Source: Cellulomonas sp. SG140 (lineage in GTDB: Bacteria; Actinomycetota; Actinomycetes; Actinomycetales; Cellulomonadaceae). From it: 64,000 bases of DNA. The number at the start of each line of letters is the position of its first letter. The first letter of the stretch is position 1. A program made the translations under genes and the position numbers. Below, piece by piece: positions 1 to 6,676 of the stretch. The stretch is taken from contig NZ_JANZLA010000004.1 of assembly GCF_025770785.1 (NCBI RefSeq), positions 248,001 to 312,000 on the forward strand. Direction: 5' to 3'. The notes under the pieces are model-generated. The model saw only the letters and a program-made list of their open reading frames with translations. It did not search any database and was not told where the DNA came from.

Positions 1-297
1 GACGCGACGCGCCGACAGCAGCACGTCGATGCCGCCGCCGGACCCGAGGTCGAGCACCCGGTCACCGGGCTGCAGCTGCGCGACGGCGAGCGGGTTGCCG
101 CAGCCGAGGGACGCGCGGACGGCCGCGACCGGCAGCTGTGCGCGGTCCTCGGCGCCGTAGAAGGGGCTCGGCCCGGCGTCGAGGGTCGAGCAGCACGATG
201 ACGCGGCGGGGGAGCAGCACGCCGACGCCTCCGTCGCCGCCTGGCCGTAGTGGGCCCGCACCTGCGCGCGGAGCGACTCTGCACCCGTCTGGCTCAT
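1..297 (-). CDS. arsM: Arsenite S-adenosylmethionine methyltransferase, N-terminal part (cut by window start)
   Basis: The first 99 residues are visible; the rest lies beyond base 1. The product methylates As(III) using SAM in the cytoplasm. The start is an ATG (MSQTGAES) behind a GGAGG. After a helical start (RAQVRAHYGQAA) comes a cysteine-rich stretch with two Cys-Cys pairs, then FYG, a typical ArsM lead-in. The SAM-binding motif I is complete (VLDLGSGGGIDVL, about residues 83-95). The gene is divergent from an ArsR-type repressor, with repeated CATCGATCGATG-like dyads between them, which supports arsenic-controlled expression. A generic methyltransferase is the alternative, but the paired cysteines and the neighbours favour ArsM. 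Confidence 0.85.
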   Translation of the reverse strand, partial: MSQTGAESLRAQVRAHYGQAATEASACCSPAASSCCSTLDAGPSPFYGAEDRAQLPVAAVRASLGCGNPLAVAQLQPGDRVLDLGSGGGIDVLLSARRV

Positions 298-306
298 CAC
301 AACCTC

Positions 307-380
307 CATCGATCGATGTCCGTCTATGCCTTGGAAGGTGACACAACCATCGACCGATGTCAATGGTGACAGCCATCGAT
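307..380. promoter_or_regulatory. Probable ArsR operators in the divergent arsM/arsR promoter region
   Basis: Two near-identical 12-bp dyads, CATCGATCGATG (307-318) and CATCGACCGATG (348-359), and a half copy CATCGAT (374-380) lie between the divergent arsM and arsR genes. Their centres are 41 bp apart, about four helical turns. Repeated dyads in an ArsR-controlled intergenic region are likely repressor sites; this is inferred from position and symmetry. Confidence 0.6.
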
Positions 381-400
381 CCTTGCGGCATCATGGACGC

Positions 401-766
401 GTGACCGTCGTCCAGCTCCCCGTCATCCAGGGCTCGTCGTCCGCCGCCTGCTGCGAACCGCTCACCCAGGCGCCGCTGACCGCCGAGCAGGCCGTCACCC
501 TGTCGCACCGCATGAAGGCGCTCGCCGACCCGGCCCGGCTGCGCCTCGTCTCGATGCTCGCCGCCAGCCCGGCGGGCGAGGCCTGCGTGTGCGACCTGAC
601 CGAACCCCTGGGCCTGTCGCAGCCCACCGTGTCCCACCACCTCAAGGTGCTGCACGACGCCGGCCTGCTGACCCGCGAGAAGCGCTCCACCTGGGCGTAC
701 TACGCCGTGGTCCCGGAGGCGCTCGCCGCGATCGCCGAGGTGCTCACGCCGGGCGCACGGGCATGA
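401..766 (+). CDS. arsR: ArsR/SmtB-family arsenic-responsive repressor
   Basis: A 121-aa winged-helix repressor expected to leave DNA when As(III) binds. GTG 401 is chosen because it gives a standard ArsR length; the upstream in-frame extension runs through the operator dyads. The helix-turn-helix (LSQPTVSHHLKVLHDAGLL) and wing (REKRSTWAYYAV) are intact. It has an N-terminal Cys17-Cys18 pair and a CVCDL motif (Cys62, Cys64). An N-terminal Cys pair together with a cysteine in the CVCDL region resembles the As(III) site described for the Corynebacterium glutamicum ArsR rather than the E. coli-type CVC site alone. Its stop overlaps the next start (ATGA), so the two are probably co-translated. 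Confidence 0.9.
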   Translation: MTVVQLPVIQGSSSAACCEPLTQAPLTAEQAVTLSHRMKALADPARLRLVSMLAASPAGEACVCDLTEPLGLSQPTVSHHLKVLHDAGLLTREKRSTWAYYAVVPEALAAIAEVLTPGARA

Positions 767-1269
767 CCGCGGTCCGCCTCGCCCCGCTGACGGCCGACCA
801 CTGGCCGCAGGTGCGGGACATCTACGCGGCCGGCATCGCCACCGGCAACGCGACGTTCGAGTCCGAGCCGCCGACGTGGGAGAAGTTCGACGCGGGCAAG
901 CTGGCGGAGCACCGGCTGGTGGCGCTGGACGACGACGGCACCGTGCTCGGCTGGGTCGCGGCGAGCCCCGTGTCCGACCGGTGCGTCTACGCCGGCGTCG
1001 TGGAGCACTCGGTGTACGTGCACCCGGACGCCCGCGGGCGCGGGGTGGGCCGGACGCTGCTCGACGGGCTGCTGCGCTCGACGGCGGAGGCGGGCGTGTG
1101 GACCGTGCAGTCGGGGGTGTTCCCCGAGAACACCGCCAGCATCGCGTTGCACGCCGCGGCGGGCTTCCGGACCGTCGGCACCCGCAGCCGGCTCGGGCGC
1201 ATGAGCTACGGCCCGATGGCGGGGCAGTGGCGCGACGTCGTGCTGCTGGAGCACCGGCTGCCGGACTGA
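763..1269 (+). CDS. GNAT acetyltransferase of the phosphinothricin/arsinothricin type (ArsN1-like)
   Basis: A 168-aa GNAT enzyme. It has the PAT-like start (LTADHWPQVRDIYAAGI...NATFE), the acetyl-CoA loop (VYVHPDARGRGVGRTLL, about residues 85-101) and the end motif ENTASIALHAAAGF. PAT relatives acetylate the amino group of phosphinothricin or methionine sulfoximine; the ars-operon members (ArsN1) acetylate arsinothricin, an arsenic analogue of glutamate. Translation is coupled to arsR by a 4-bp ATGA overlap, and arsM is divergent, so an arsinothricin-detoxifying role is more likely than general amino-acid acetylation. The substrate is inferred from context. Confidence 0.8.
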   Translation: MTAVRLAPLTADHWPQVRDIYAAGIATGNATFESEPPTWEKFDAGKLAEHRLVALDDDGTVLGWVAASPVSDRCVYAGVVEHSVYVHPDARGRGVGRTLLDGLLRSTAEAGVWTVQSGVFPENTASIALHAAAGFRTVGTRSRLGRMSYGPMAGQWRDVVLLEHRLPD

Positions 1270-1313
1270 CGCACCGGCTGCCGGGCTGACGCTCCGGCTC
1301 GGGTCGGCTCGGG

Positions 1314-2039
1314 TCAGCCGATCAGGTGGCTGCCGACCAGCAACCACCGCCCGGCCAGCACCGCCGCACCCACGGTGACCAGGCCGAACAGCAGGACCCA
1401 CAGCCCGCCGGGCACATGGGTCAGCACGGCCAGCTGTCCCGGGTCGGACCCGTCGTGCCGCCGTCCTCGTCGGGACGACGCGACCTCGAGCACCGCCCGG
1501 GGCGCTCCGAGCAGCAGCACCCACGCCGCCAGGTGGCCCGCCGCCACCTGCCACGTCACCGGCGCCCAGCCCGTGATGCCCACCAGCACCGCGGCGGTCG
1601 CCAGCACCGCCCACAGCCCGTACAGGTTGCGGATCTGCACCAGGACGAGGGCGAGCAGCACCAGCAGCAGCCACAGGGCCCCGACGGCGTACCCGCGGGC
1701 CACGAGCGCCGCGACCCCGATCCCGAGGATCGCCGGTGCCGGGTACCCGGCCGCCAGCGTCAGCACCATCCCCGGCCCGCGCGGGGCGCCGCGAGAGGTG
1801 GTCAGCCCCGAGGTGTCCGAGTGCACGCGGATGCCGGACAGCCGGCGCCCGGCCAGCACCGCCACGGTCGCGTGACCCGCCTCGTGCACGATCGTCACCA
1901 GGTGCCGCAGGGCGTGCCAGGCCGTCGGGACGCCGAGCAGCAGCAGTGCTGCGGCGGCGGTGCCGAGCACGACGGCCGCGGACGGCGCGGGCTGCGGGGA
2001 CGTGGCGGCGCGCCACAGGTCGGTGATCCAGGAAGGCAC
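1314..2039 (-). CDS. M50-family membrane metallopeptidase
   Basis: A 241-aa integral membrane protein with about six hydrophobic segments. The zinc motif HEAGH (His52, Glu53, His56) lies at the end of an early helix. A late DPGQL sequence (near residue 186) may match the second M50 metal-ligand region (the NxDPG-type motif). M50 enzymes cut substrates inside the membrane, often to release anti-sigma factors or signal proteins. There is no PDZ domain, as in the short actinobacterial M50 members. It starts at GTG 2039. Its 5' end faces tRNA-Ser; no partner gene suggests the substrate. Confidence 0.8.
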   Translation of the reverse strand: MPSWITDLWRAATSPQPAPSAAVVLGTAAAALLLLGVPTAWHALRHLVTIVHEAGHATVAVLAGRRLSGIRVHSDTSGLTTSRGAPRGPGMVLTLAAGYPAPAILGIGVAALVARGYAVGALWLLLVLLALVLVQIRNLYGLWAVLATAAVLVGITGWAPVTWQVAAGHLAAWVLLLGAPRAVLEVASSRRGRRHDGSDPGQLAVLTHVPGGLWVLLFGLVTVGAAVLAGRWLLVGSHLIG

Positions 2040-2086
2040 GGCCCTACCTCAGCACGTCGAGGGGTCTGCTAGCGTCCGGCACACCT

Positions 2087-2174
2087 GGAGGGCTGGCTGA
2101 GCGGCCGAAGGCGACGGTCTTGAAAACCGTTGTGGGGTAACCCACCAAGGGTTCGAATCCCTTGCCCTCCGCCA
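2087..2174 (+). tRNA. tRNA-Ser (anticodon UGA)
   Basis: A full class II cloverleaf. The acceptor stem GGAGGGC (2087-2093) pairs with GCCCTCC (2164-2170); the anticodon loop CTTGAAA gives TGA. There is a long variable arm, a T-loop GGTTCGAATCC, and CCA is encoded. The 3' half from the anticodon loop is repeated at 4888-4944, so the gene is the attachment site of the adjacent island and its 3' half was probably supplied by the element. Confidence 0.96.
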
Positions 2175-2175
2175 T
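2119..2175 (+). repeat. Left attachment-site repeat inside tRNA-Ser(UGA)
   Basis: A 57-bp segment running from the anticodon loop through the encoded CCA. It matches 4888-4944 at 56 of 57 positions (T at 2138, C at 4907, in the variable arm). Identity stops sharply on both sides. This is what a tyrosine-integrase crossover in a tRNA gene leaves behind. Confidence 0.92.
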
Positions 2176-2244
2176 CGTTCGCCCTGGTGGGACACCTGTC
2201 GAGCCCGTAGCCGCCTCGCGGAGAGGGCTCGCCGGTCGCTCGGT

Positions 2245-2266
2245 GCTAGGGGAACTGCTAGGGAAC
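2245..2266 (+). repeat. Left pair of decamer repeats (possible integrase arm-type sites)
   Basis: GCTAGGGGAAC (2245-2255) and GCTAGGGAAC (2257-2266) are direct copies in the island's left gene-free end, about 70 bp inside the att repeat. Similar decamers in the same orientation occur near the right end. Direct decamers flanking the core site are the usual form of arm-type sites for tyrosine integrases; the assignment is inferred. Confidence 0.5.
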
Positions 2267-2370
2267 CGTCGCGGTCCCTCCGCAGGCGCGGATGGGCTCG
2301 CTCTGGCGCTGCCCAACAGCGGGACGCCAGCTTGGCGTCGTGAGCCGCACGAGTGCGCCAGGATTCACGC

Positions 2371-3144
2371 GTGACCGGTGGGAACAGCGTGACGATAGTC
2401 ACTGCAATCATCGCCGCTGCGGCCTCGTTGATGGCGGTGATCCTCGGGATCGAGCACCTGACGAGCGGTGCGCGGCTGAGGAACCTAGAGGCGACGCTCC
2501 GGGGAGCGCTGAGCAGCGCTCCTGATGATGGACGTAAAGCAGTGCTGGTGAGTCTTCACACGGAAACGGTCGGAAGGCTGCTGGCTCGCGACGCGGTGCC
2601 GGGGTGGAGGTTTGCTGGCCCGGCCCTGTTCCCGCTCGCCAGTATGGCCGTGGTCGCGAACTACTGGTTGCTCGTCGCCAAGCGACCGGACCAATCCCTG
2701 GCGGCTGTCGTACTCGGCTCGCTTGGAGCAGCGGCCATCGGGGTGCAGGGCCTCGTGATGTGTCTGAACCTGGCCCGCGAACGCGCCCGCGTCGCCCGCT
2801 GCTACCGCAAGGGTGTCACCCCCATTCGGGCCTACACGGACATCTTGGCTCGGATGGAGAGCGGCAGGCGAGACGAGTTTTTGTGGGCATACGCGACGTG
2901 CGTCGCGCTCGCCGGAGGCGTTGCAGGCGCCTCCATGTTGGCCGCGAAGGTCGCCGTGCCGGCGGAGATCCCGCTACTGCTCGTAGTCGCGGCAGTCGTC
3001 GCAGTGCCGATCTTCTTCGCCTGGTTTCGCAAGCGCGTCACGGAGGACCGGACGATCGAGCCGAGAAACCGGGACGGCAGCCTCAAGCCAGCCTGGACAC
3101 ACCCGGTCGACCAGGGAGGTGGGGCAACCGAAGGTACCGACTGA
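2371..3144 (+). CDS. Island gene 1: five-helix membrane protein of unknown function
   Basis: I do not recognise the family. From GTG 2371 (AGGA 7 nt upstream; GTG 2353 and 2389 are alternatives) it encodes 257 aa. Hydrophobic helices are near residues 7-27, 83-103, 109-135, 170-190 and 198-217. A polar loop (about 30-80) follows helix 1, a basic loop (about 136-169, RERARVARCYRKG) separates helices 3 and 4, and the hydrophilic tail has about 40 residues. No catalytic motif is evident. It is the first gene of the tRNA-Ser island, 128 bp before gene 2, and its codon use is less G+C-rich than the host genes. Confidence 0.72.
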   Translation: MTGGNSVTIVTAIIAAAASLMAVILGIEHLTSGARLRNLEATLRGALSSAPDDGRKAVLVSLHTETVGRLLARDAVPGWRFAGPALFPLASMAVVANYWLLVAKRPDQSLAAVVLGSLGAAAIGVQGLVMCLNLARERARVARCYRKGVTPIRAYTDILARMESGRRDEFLWAYATCVALAGGVAGASMLAAKVAVPAEIPLLLVVAAVVAVPIFFAWFRKRVTEDRTIEPRNRDGSLKPAWTHPVDQGGGATEGTD

Positions 3145-3272
3145 TGCGGAACGAGATTCACGGGAGTGGGCGGCGGGGTGCGGCTACGTCTCGCACACTG
3201 CCGGTGTGTCGGAAGGAACGCTGACGGTCAGCATCCTCGGGTGTCGTTTGCCGAGGCGATAGCGTCTGAGCC

Positions 3273-4136
3273 ATGTCACGGGGGCGAACTGGCCGAATCT
3301 TAAGACTGCGGCTGCTACCGCCAGACCAGCCAAGCCTGTTCTTCGAGCCGAGGGAGGCCCTGCTTCGCGCGTTGTCTCGTGGAAACCGCACTGAGCGCTA
3401 CGGGCGCGAATGGATCGTGGGACCGACGGAACTTGACCAAGAGGTCCTCAGCGGACGGATCGGCTTCCGCGGTGAGGGTGGTACCGCCGAGCTCTGGGAC
3501 GACGCAACCAGCGACTTCGTCGAGTACGCGATCCCGGCGGGGGTTACAGCGCCGTTCGCTGTTGACCTCGCTGTGCTAAGTGCCGTTGTCCAAGTCCGGC
3601 CGCCGGCCATCAGGGTGAACTCCCTCATCGGCGCCTTCGAGAAGTTGTTGGCCGAGACCGGCGACGGCAAATGGACGATCCACGGTGCTGGCCGGCCGAT
3701 GACCCTCTCCGACTGGAAGGCGACGGTCGTCAAGATCACCGAAGTCCGATTCACGGCGAAAATCCCGAATCCGCACTGGGCCGGCGCGCCTGATCTCCAA
3801 ACTGTCATGGAACAGGCCGAGGCCGAGGTCATCAACCTTGAACTCCGGAACGAAGGCGGATTGAACCTCAATGCCGATTTCATCGCCCAGACCGAGCACC
3901 ACGTAGTCGACCGAGGGTACGGCGAGGCTCGCTACACAGGGATCGCCGAGGACGTGTCGGGGCTCCGTGAGACGGTGTACGACACGAAGTTGGGCACGGA
4001 AGAGACGAGCGACGAGGTAGAGGCCGACCCGAGCACGGGGGAGGTGTCCCGCGAGGTTCTGCGCGGCCGCCTAGTCGCCCCCATCGTTCGGGAGGAGACT
4101 GATCTGCGTGGACGACCGGGCCACGACACCGACTGA
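3273..4136 (+). CDS. Island gene 2: soluble protein of unknown function
   Basis: A 287-aa protein without signal peptide or membrane helix; family not recognised. It opens with a basic strand-like segment (RILRLRLLPP) followed by SLFFEPREALLRAL. The middle looks like mixed alpha/beta with several short strands (WTIHGAGRP, EVRFTAKIPN, VINLELRNEGGLNLNADF), and an acidic tail runs from about residue 235. No Walker, nuclease or protease motif was found. The start is supported by TAGCGT at 3260-3265, 7 nt before the ATG, a leaderless arrangement also seen in host genes. The 3' end overlaps gene 3 by 29 bp, so the two products are probably co-produced and may act together. Confidence 0.75.
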   Translation: MSRGRTGRILRLRLLPPDQPSLFFEPREALLRALSRGNRTERYGREWIVGPTELDQEVLSGRIGFRGEGGTAELWDDATSDFVEYAIPAGVTAPFAVDLAVLSAVVQVRPPAIRVNSLIGAFEKLLAETGDGKWTIHGAGRPMTLSDWKATVVKITEVRFTAKIPNPHWAGAPDLQTVMEQAEAEVINLELRNEGGLNLNADFIAQTEHHVVDRGYGEARYTGIAEDVSGLRETVYDTKLGTEETSDEVEADPSTGEVSREVLRGRLVAPIVREETDLRGRPGHDTD

Positions 4137-4719
4137 GGTCGGTACCGTGCGTGCCCCGCGATGGTGGCGGCGGTTCGTGGCCCTTTTCGTATCACCGGAC
4201 TTCTACGTCGGCGTACCCGTGGGTTTGGTGCTCGGCGGCCTGCCGGTGAAGTACTCCGACGTTGCCGGCCAGGTGACGACTGTCCTGCTGGCAGCCTCGG
4301 GCATCGCCGCTGCTCTGGGTGCTCTGGTCCTGACGGCCATGACCGTGTTGTTGGGCGTATTCGGCACGGCGTACCGCGCCATGTTGGCGCGGGTGCCGGG
4401 CGGCATCGCGGGGACTCTTGTGCCCTACCGGCAAGTCGTCGGCCTCTCGGCGGCTGCGAGCGTGACGGCGCTCGTTGCCGCGATCCTGTGGCCTGCCTTG
4501 GCGCACACCCCTCCGATCCTTCGATGGGCAGATGCCGGGGTGCCCCTCGCCCTCCTGGTCTGGGCGATCTTGGGATGCGTGCAAGTCGTCGGCCAGCTCG
4601 TGCAGCACGTCGAGAACAACCAACGGGCCGAAGACCTCGCGCGCCGCAAGGCCGAGGCGATCGCCAAGGGTCAAGGGCGCCTCGCCGAGATCGAGCGGCG
4701 CGACCGCTCTGGCGAGTAG
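4108..4719 (+). CDS. Island gene 3: four-helix membrane protein with charged C-terminal helix
   Basis: A 203-aa protein of no family I recognise. It starts at GTG 4108 inside the end of gene 2, behind a strong GGAGGAG (4091-4097), showing translation coupling. A short basic N-terminus (RAPRWWRRF) precedes hydrophobic segments near residues 30-47, 55-85, 108-128 and 138-162. The last 40 residues form a charged helix that may coil (VENNQRAEDLARRKAEAIAKG). A soluble partner next to a small membrane protein with a cytoplasmic helix resembles sensor/effector pairs of phage-defence systems; that role is only a hypothesis. Confidence 0.75.
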   Translation: MDDRATTPTEVGTVRAPRWWRRFVALFVSPDFYVGVPVGLVLGGLPVKYSDVAGQVTTVLLAASGIAAALGALVLTAMTVLLGVFGTAYRAMLARVPGGIAGTLVPYRQVVGLSAAASVTALVAAILWPALAHTPPILRWADAGVPLALLVWAILGCVQVVGQLVQHVENNQRAEDLARRKAEAIAKGQGRLAEIERRDRSGE

Positions 4720-4762
4720 CGCCAGAGCATCCCTGCGACTGCGGCGCTCTTGTTAGGGCCGC

Positions 4763-4787
4763 GCTAGGCAACGGTCCGCCAGGGAAC
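4763..4787 (+). repeat. Right pair of decamer repeats (possible integrase arm-type sites)
   Basis: GCTAGGCAAC (4763-4772) and GCCAGGGAAC (4778-4787) match the left-end decamers at 8-9 of 10 bases in the same orientation. They lie about 100 bp inside the right att repeat, in the gene-free tail after island gene 3. Confidence 0.45.
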
Positions 4788-4887
4788 TTCACGGACGCGC
4801 GCTCCCGGGCTTCACTCAGCACCGAAGATCCGGATAGCACGCACGCGGGCCGACAGATCTCGACCCATCCGCAGGCCTGCGCCGTGA

Positions 4888-4944
4888 CTTGAAAACCGTT
4901 GTGGGGCAACCCACCAAGGGTTCGAATCCCTTGCCCTCCGCCAT
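4888..4944 (+). repeat. Right attachment-site repeat (orphan tRNA-Ser 3' half)
   Basis: It repeats tRNA-Ser(UGA) from the anticodon loop to CCA with one mismatch. The preceding bases bear no relation to the tRNA 5' half, so this is not a second tRNA gene. It marks the right end of the island, where the original chromosomal 3' half remained after integration. Confidence 0.92.
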
Positions 4945-4992
4945 GCACCACGCACCACCACCCGGGTCGCCGGACCGGGGCCGCCGGGACCG

Positions 4993-5544
4993 TCAGTCGG
5001 GCGGTGCCATCAGCCGGACCTGGTAGGCGACCGCCGCGCGGGTGTCCACGCTCGGCGTGATCGTCACGGACATCCCGGTGCCGCGCCGCGGCAGCGTCAG
5101 GCCCATGACCCCGGGCGACGACGTCGCGCTGCAGGCCGGCAGCGTGGTCCAGGTCAGGTACTCGCCGATCTGCAGCTCCACGGTCAGGGTGCCGGTGCCG
5201 ATGCACCGCACCACCAGCCGGTAGTTGCCCGGCGCCCACTGCTTGGCGTTCGAGCCGTGCAGCGGCGTGATCTTCGCCTCGCCGTCCACCAGCGTGAACG
5301 TCGGCGTCGCGCCGGCGGAGAACACCGTGTCCGGCCGCTCGGCGTTCTGCAGGTCGGCCAGGTGGATGGCCGCGGCGATGTCGCCGGTGCTGGTCGGCGG
5401 GGTGCTGACGGCCGCCTCGGGCTGCGTCGGCTTCTTCGACACCGAGCCGCACGCCGTCAGCGTGCCGGCGACGGCAAGCGCCAGGCCGGCCGCCACGACG
5501 ACGTTCGTCCGTCGGTGGTGCCGGCGGAAGACGACGTCGAGCAT
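4993..5544 (-). CDS. Putative lipoprotein of unknown function
   Basis: A 183-aa exported protein. It has a basic N-terminus (RRHHRR), a hydrophobic core and the lipobox LTAC with Cys32 as the lipidated residue. A Pro/Thr-rich spacer (about residues 37-55) links to a beta-rich domain with two conserved-looking cysteines (in VRCIG and LPACS). No enzyme motif is seen. A GGAGG precedes the ATG. The gene lies just outside the right end of the tRNA-Ser island and has normal high-G+C codon use, so it belongs to the host chromosome. Function unknown. Confidence 0.7.
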   Translation of the reverse strand: MLDVVFRRHHRRTNVVVAAGLALAVAGTLTACGSVSKKPTQPEAAVSTPPTSTGDIAAAIHLADLQNAERPDTVFSAGATPTFTLVDGEAKITPLHGSNAKQWAPGNYRLVVRCIGTGTLTVELQIGEYLTWTTLPACSATSSPGVMGLTLPRRGTGMSVTITPSVDTRAAVAYQVRLMAPPD

Positions 5545-5679
5545 GGGCCTCCGTCCGAGCGGGTTCGTGTGCGGGGCCGTCGACCGTCCGTCGTGCGGAC
5601 GCCTGGCGCCCCGGTCCCAGGGGAGCAGCCTAGACGCGCCGCCCGTGCCGCTTCTCCGGCGACCGTTCGCCGAGCGTGC

Positions 5680-6669
5680 TCAACCGGCGCCGGGACCGAC
5701 CGTGGTCTGCGAGGCCACCACGTACTGGCGGCTGAGCCGCAGCGCCGCCACCACGGAGTCCGCGCACCACGGCTCCAGGCACATGAGCGGGTCGTGGTGC
5801 GCGTAGGCGACGAACGCGGCCGTCTTGTCCCGCAGGTCGGCGCCGTGGACCACGGTGGGTCGGGTCCAGATCGGGTAGCCGCCGTAGGAGAGCAGCACGT
5901 GCGCCGAGGTGACGGCGTGGTCGGCCGAGCGCACGAACAACGCGGTGGCGGTGTGGTCGGCGTTGTCGCCGGTCTGGAAGGGGATGGTCCAGTCCTGGGT
6001 GCGGACGGTCGTCGGCGCGAAGGCGTCCACCAGTGCGGTCAGCGTCGAGGTCAACGTGTCGGCGGTGTAGGTCGACGAGCCGTCGACGGCGGTGATCGTC
6101 GGGATCGCGCCCTGCCAGAGGCGCATCAGGCTCTCGTGGTCGTGCACCCGCATGCCGGTGCCGCGCCGGTTGCCGTCGGGCAGGCGCAGGAAGGCGATCG
6201 AGATGCGTGGGTCGGCCGTGAGCGTGAGCAGGGGGATCGGGTGCCCGGGCACGCCGGCGTCCGTCGTCGTCCACGCGTCCCGTACGCCGGCCATCTCGGC
6301 GTACGCCGCCCGGCTGCCGCGCTCGCGCGACTTCCAGTACGCCGTCCCCTGCGCGGCGTCTCCCGCGGTCACGACGACGGTGCGCACGCATCGACCCGAC
6401 TGGACGTCGTGCAGCAGGTCGGGGCTGAGGAACAGCAGGTCGTCGTCCTCGTGCGCCACGATCTGCATCGCGCCGTCGTGGCAGCTGACCGGACCGGCGG
6501 GGACCGTGGCGGCGGCCTCGGCGGACGTGCCCCACGTCGGCGCCAGCACCGCGCCCTCACCCTGGGCGGCGCTGAGCACCAGCAGGGACGCGACCGCGAC
6601 GATCGCCACCGCCCGCCCCACCGAGGCGCGTGTCACGCCGCGCCGCCCCCTGACGCCCATCCCGGCCAC
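5680..6669 (-). CDS. Exported PIG-L family deacetylase
   Basis: A 329-aa protein with an N-terminal signal or anchor helix (about residues 18-36) and a PIG-L domain. The metal motif AHEDDDLLFLSPD (about residues 72-84) is the family's AHxDD motif, and a later histidine pair occurs in GDNADHTATALF. PIG-L enzymes are zinc-dependent N-acetylglucosamine deacetylases, known for mycothiol and GPI synthesis; exported members probably act on cell-surface or extracellular glycans. GTG 6669 is used, and ATG 6660 is a near alternative. It lies 7 bp downstream of the methyltransferase gene on the same strand, so they may be co-transcribed. Confidence 0.82.
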   Translation of the reverse strand: MAGMGVRGRRGVTRASVGRAVAIVAVASLLVLSAAQGEGAVLAPTWGTSAEAAATVPAGPVSCHDGAMQIVAHEDDDLLFLSPDLLHDVQSGRCVRTVVVTAGDAAQGTAYWKSRERGSRAAYAEMAGVRDAWTTTDAGVPGHPIPLLTLTADPRISIAFLRLPDGNRRGTGMRVHDHESLMRLWQGAIPTITAVDGSSTYTADTLTSTLTALVDAFAPTTVRTQDWTIPFQTGDNADHTATALFVRSADHAVTSAHVLLSYGGYPIWTRPTVVHGADLRDKTAAFVAYAHHDPLMCLEPWCADSVVAALRLSRQYVVASQTTVGPGAG

Positions 6670-6676
6670 CTTGCCC

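Larger units (their letters stand above)
2119..4944. mobile_element. Integrase-less genomic island in tRNA-Ser(UGA), 2,769-bp repeat-to-repeat
   Basis: The tRNA 3'-half duplication (2119-2175 and 4888-4944) brackets three same-strand genes with visibly lower G+C and more A/T-ended codons than the flanks. Two GCTAGGGAAC-like decamers lie inside each end, placed like integrase arm sites. No integrase, excisionase, replication or capsid gene fits in the space. The element would have to be mobilised in trans, or be a remnant that lost its integrase. The three products are a five-helix membrane protein, a soluble protein and a four-helix membrane protein. Confidence 0.85.

Noticed and set aside
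4888..4944. Possible second tRNA-Ser gene
   Set aside because: Only the 3' half is present; the upstream bases cannot form the 5' acceptor strand, D arm or anticodon stem. It is the right att repeat.
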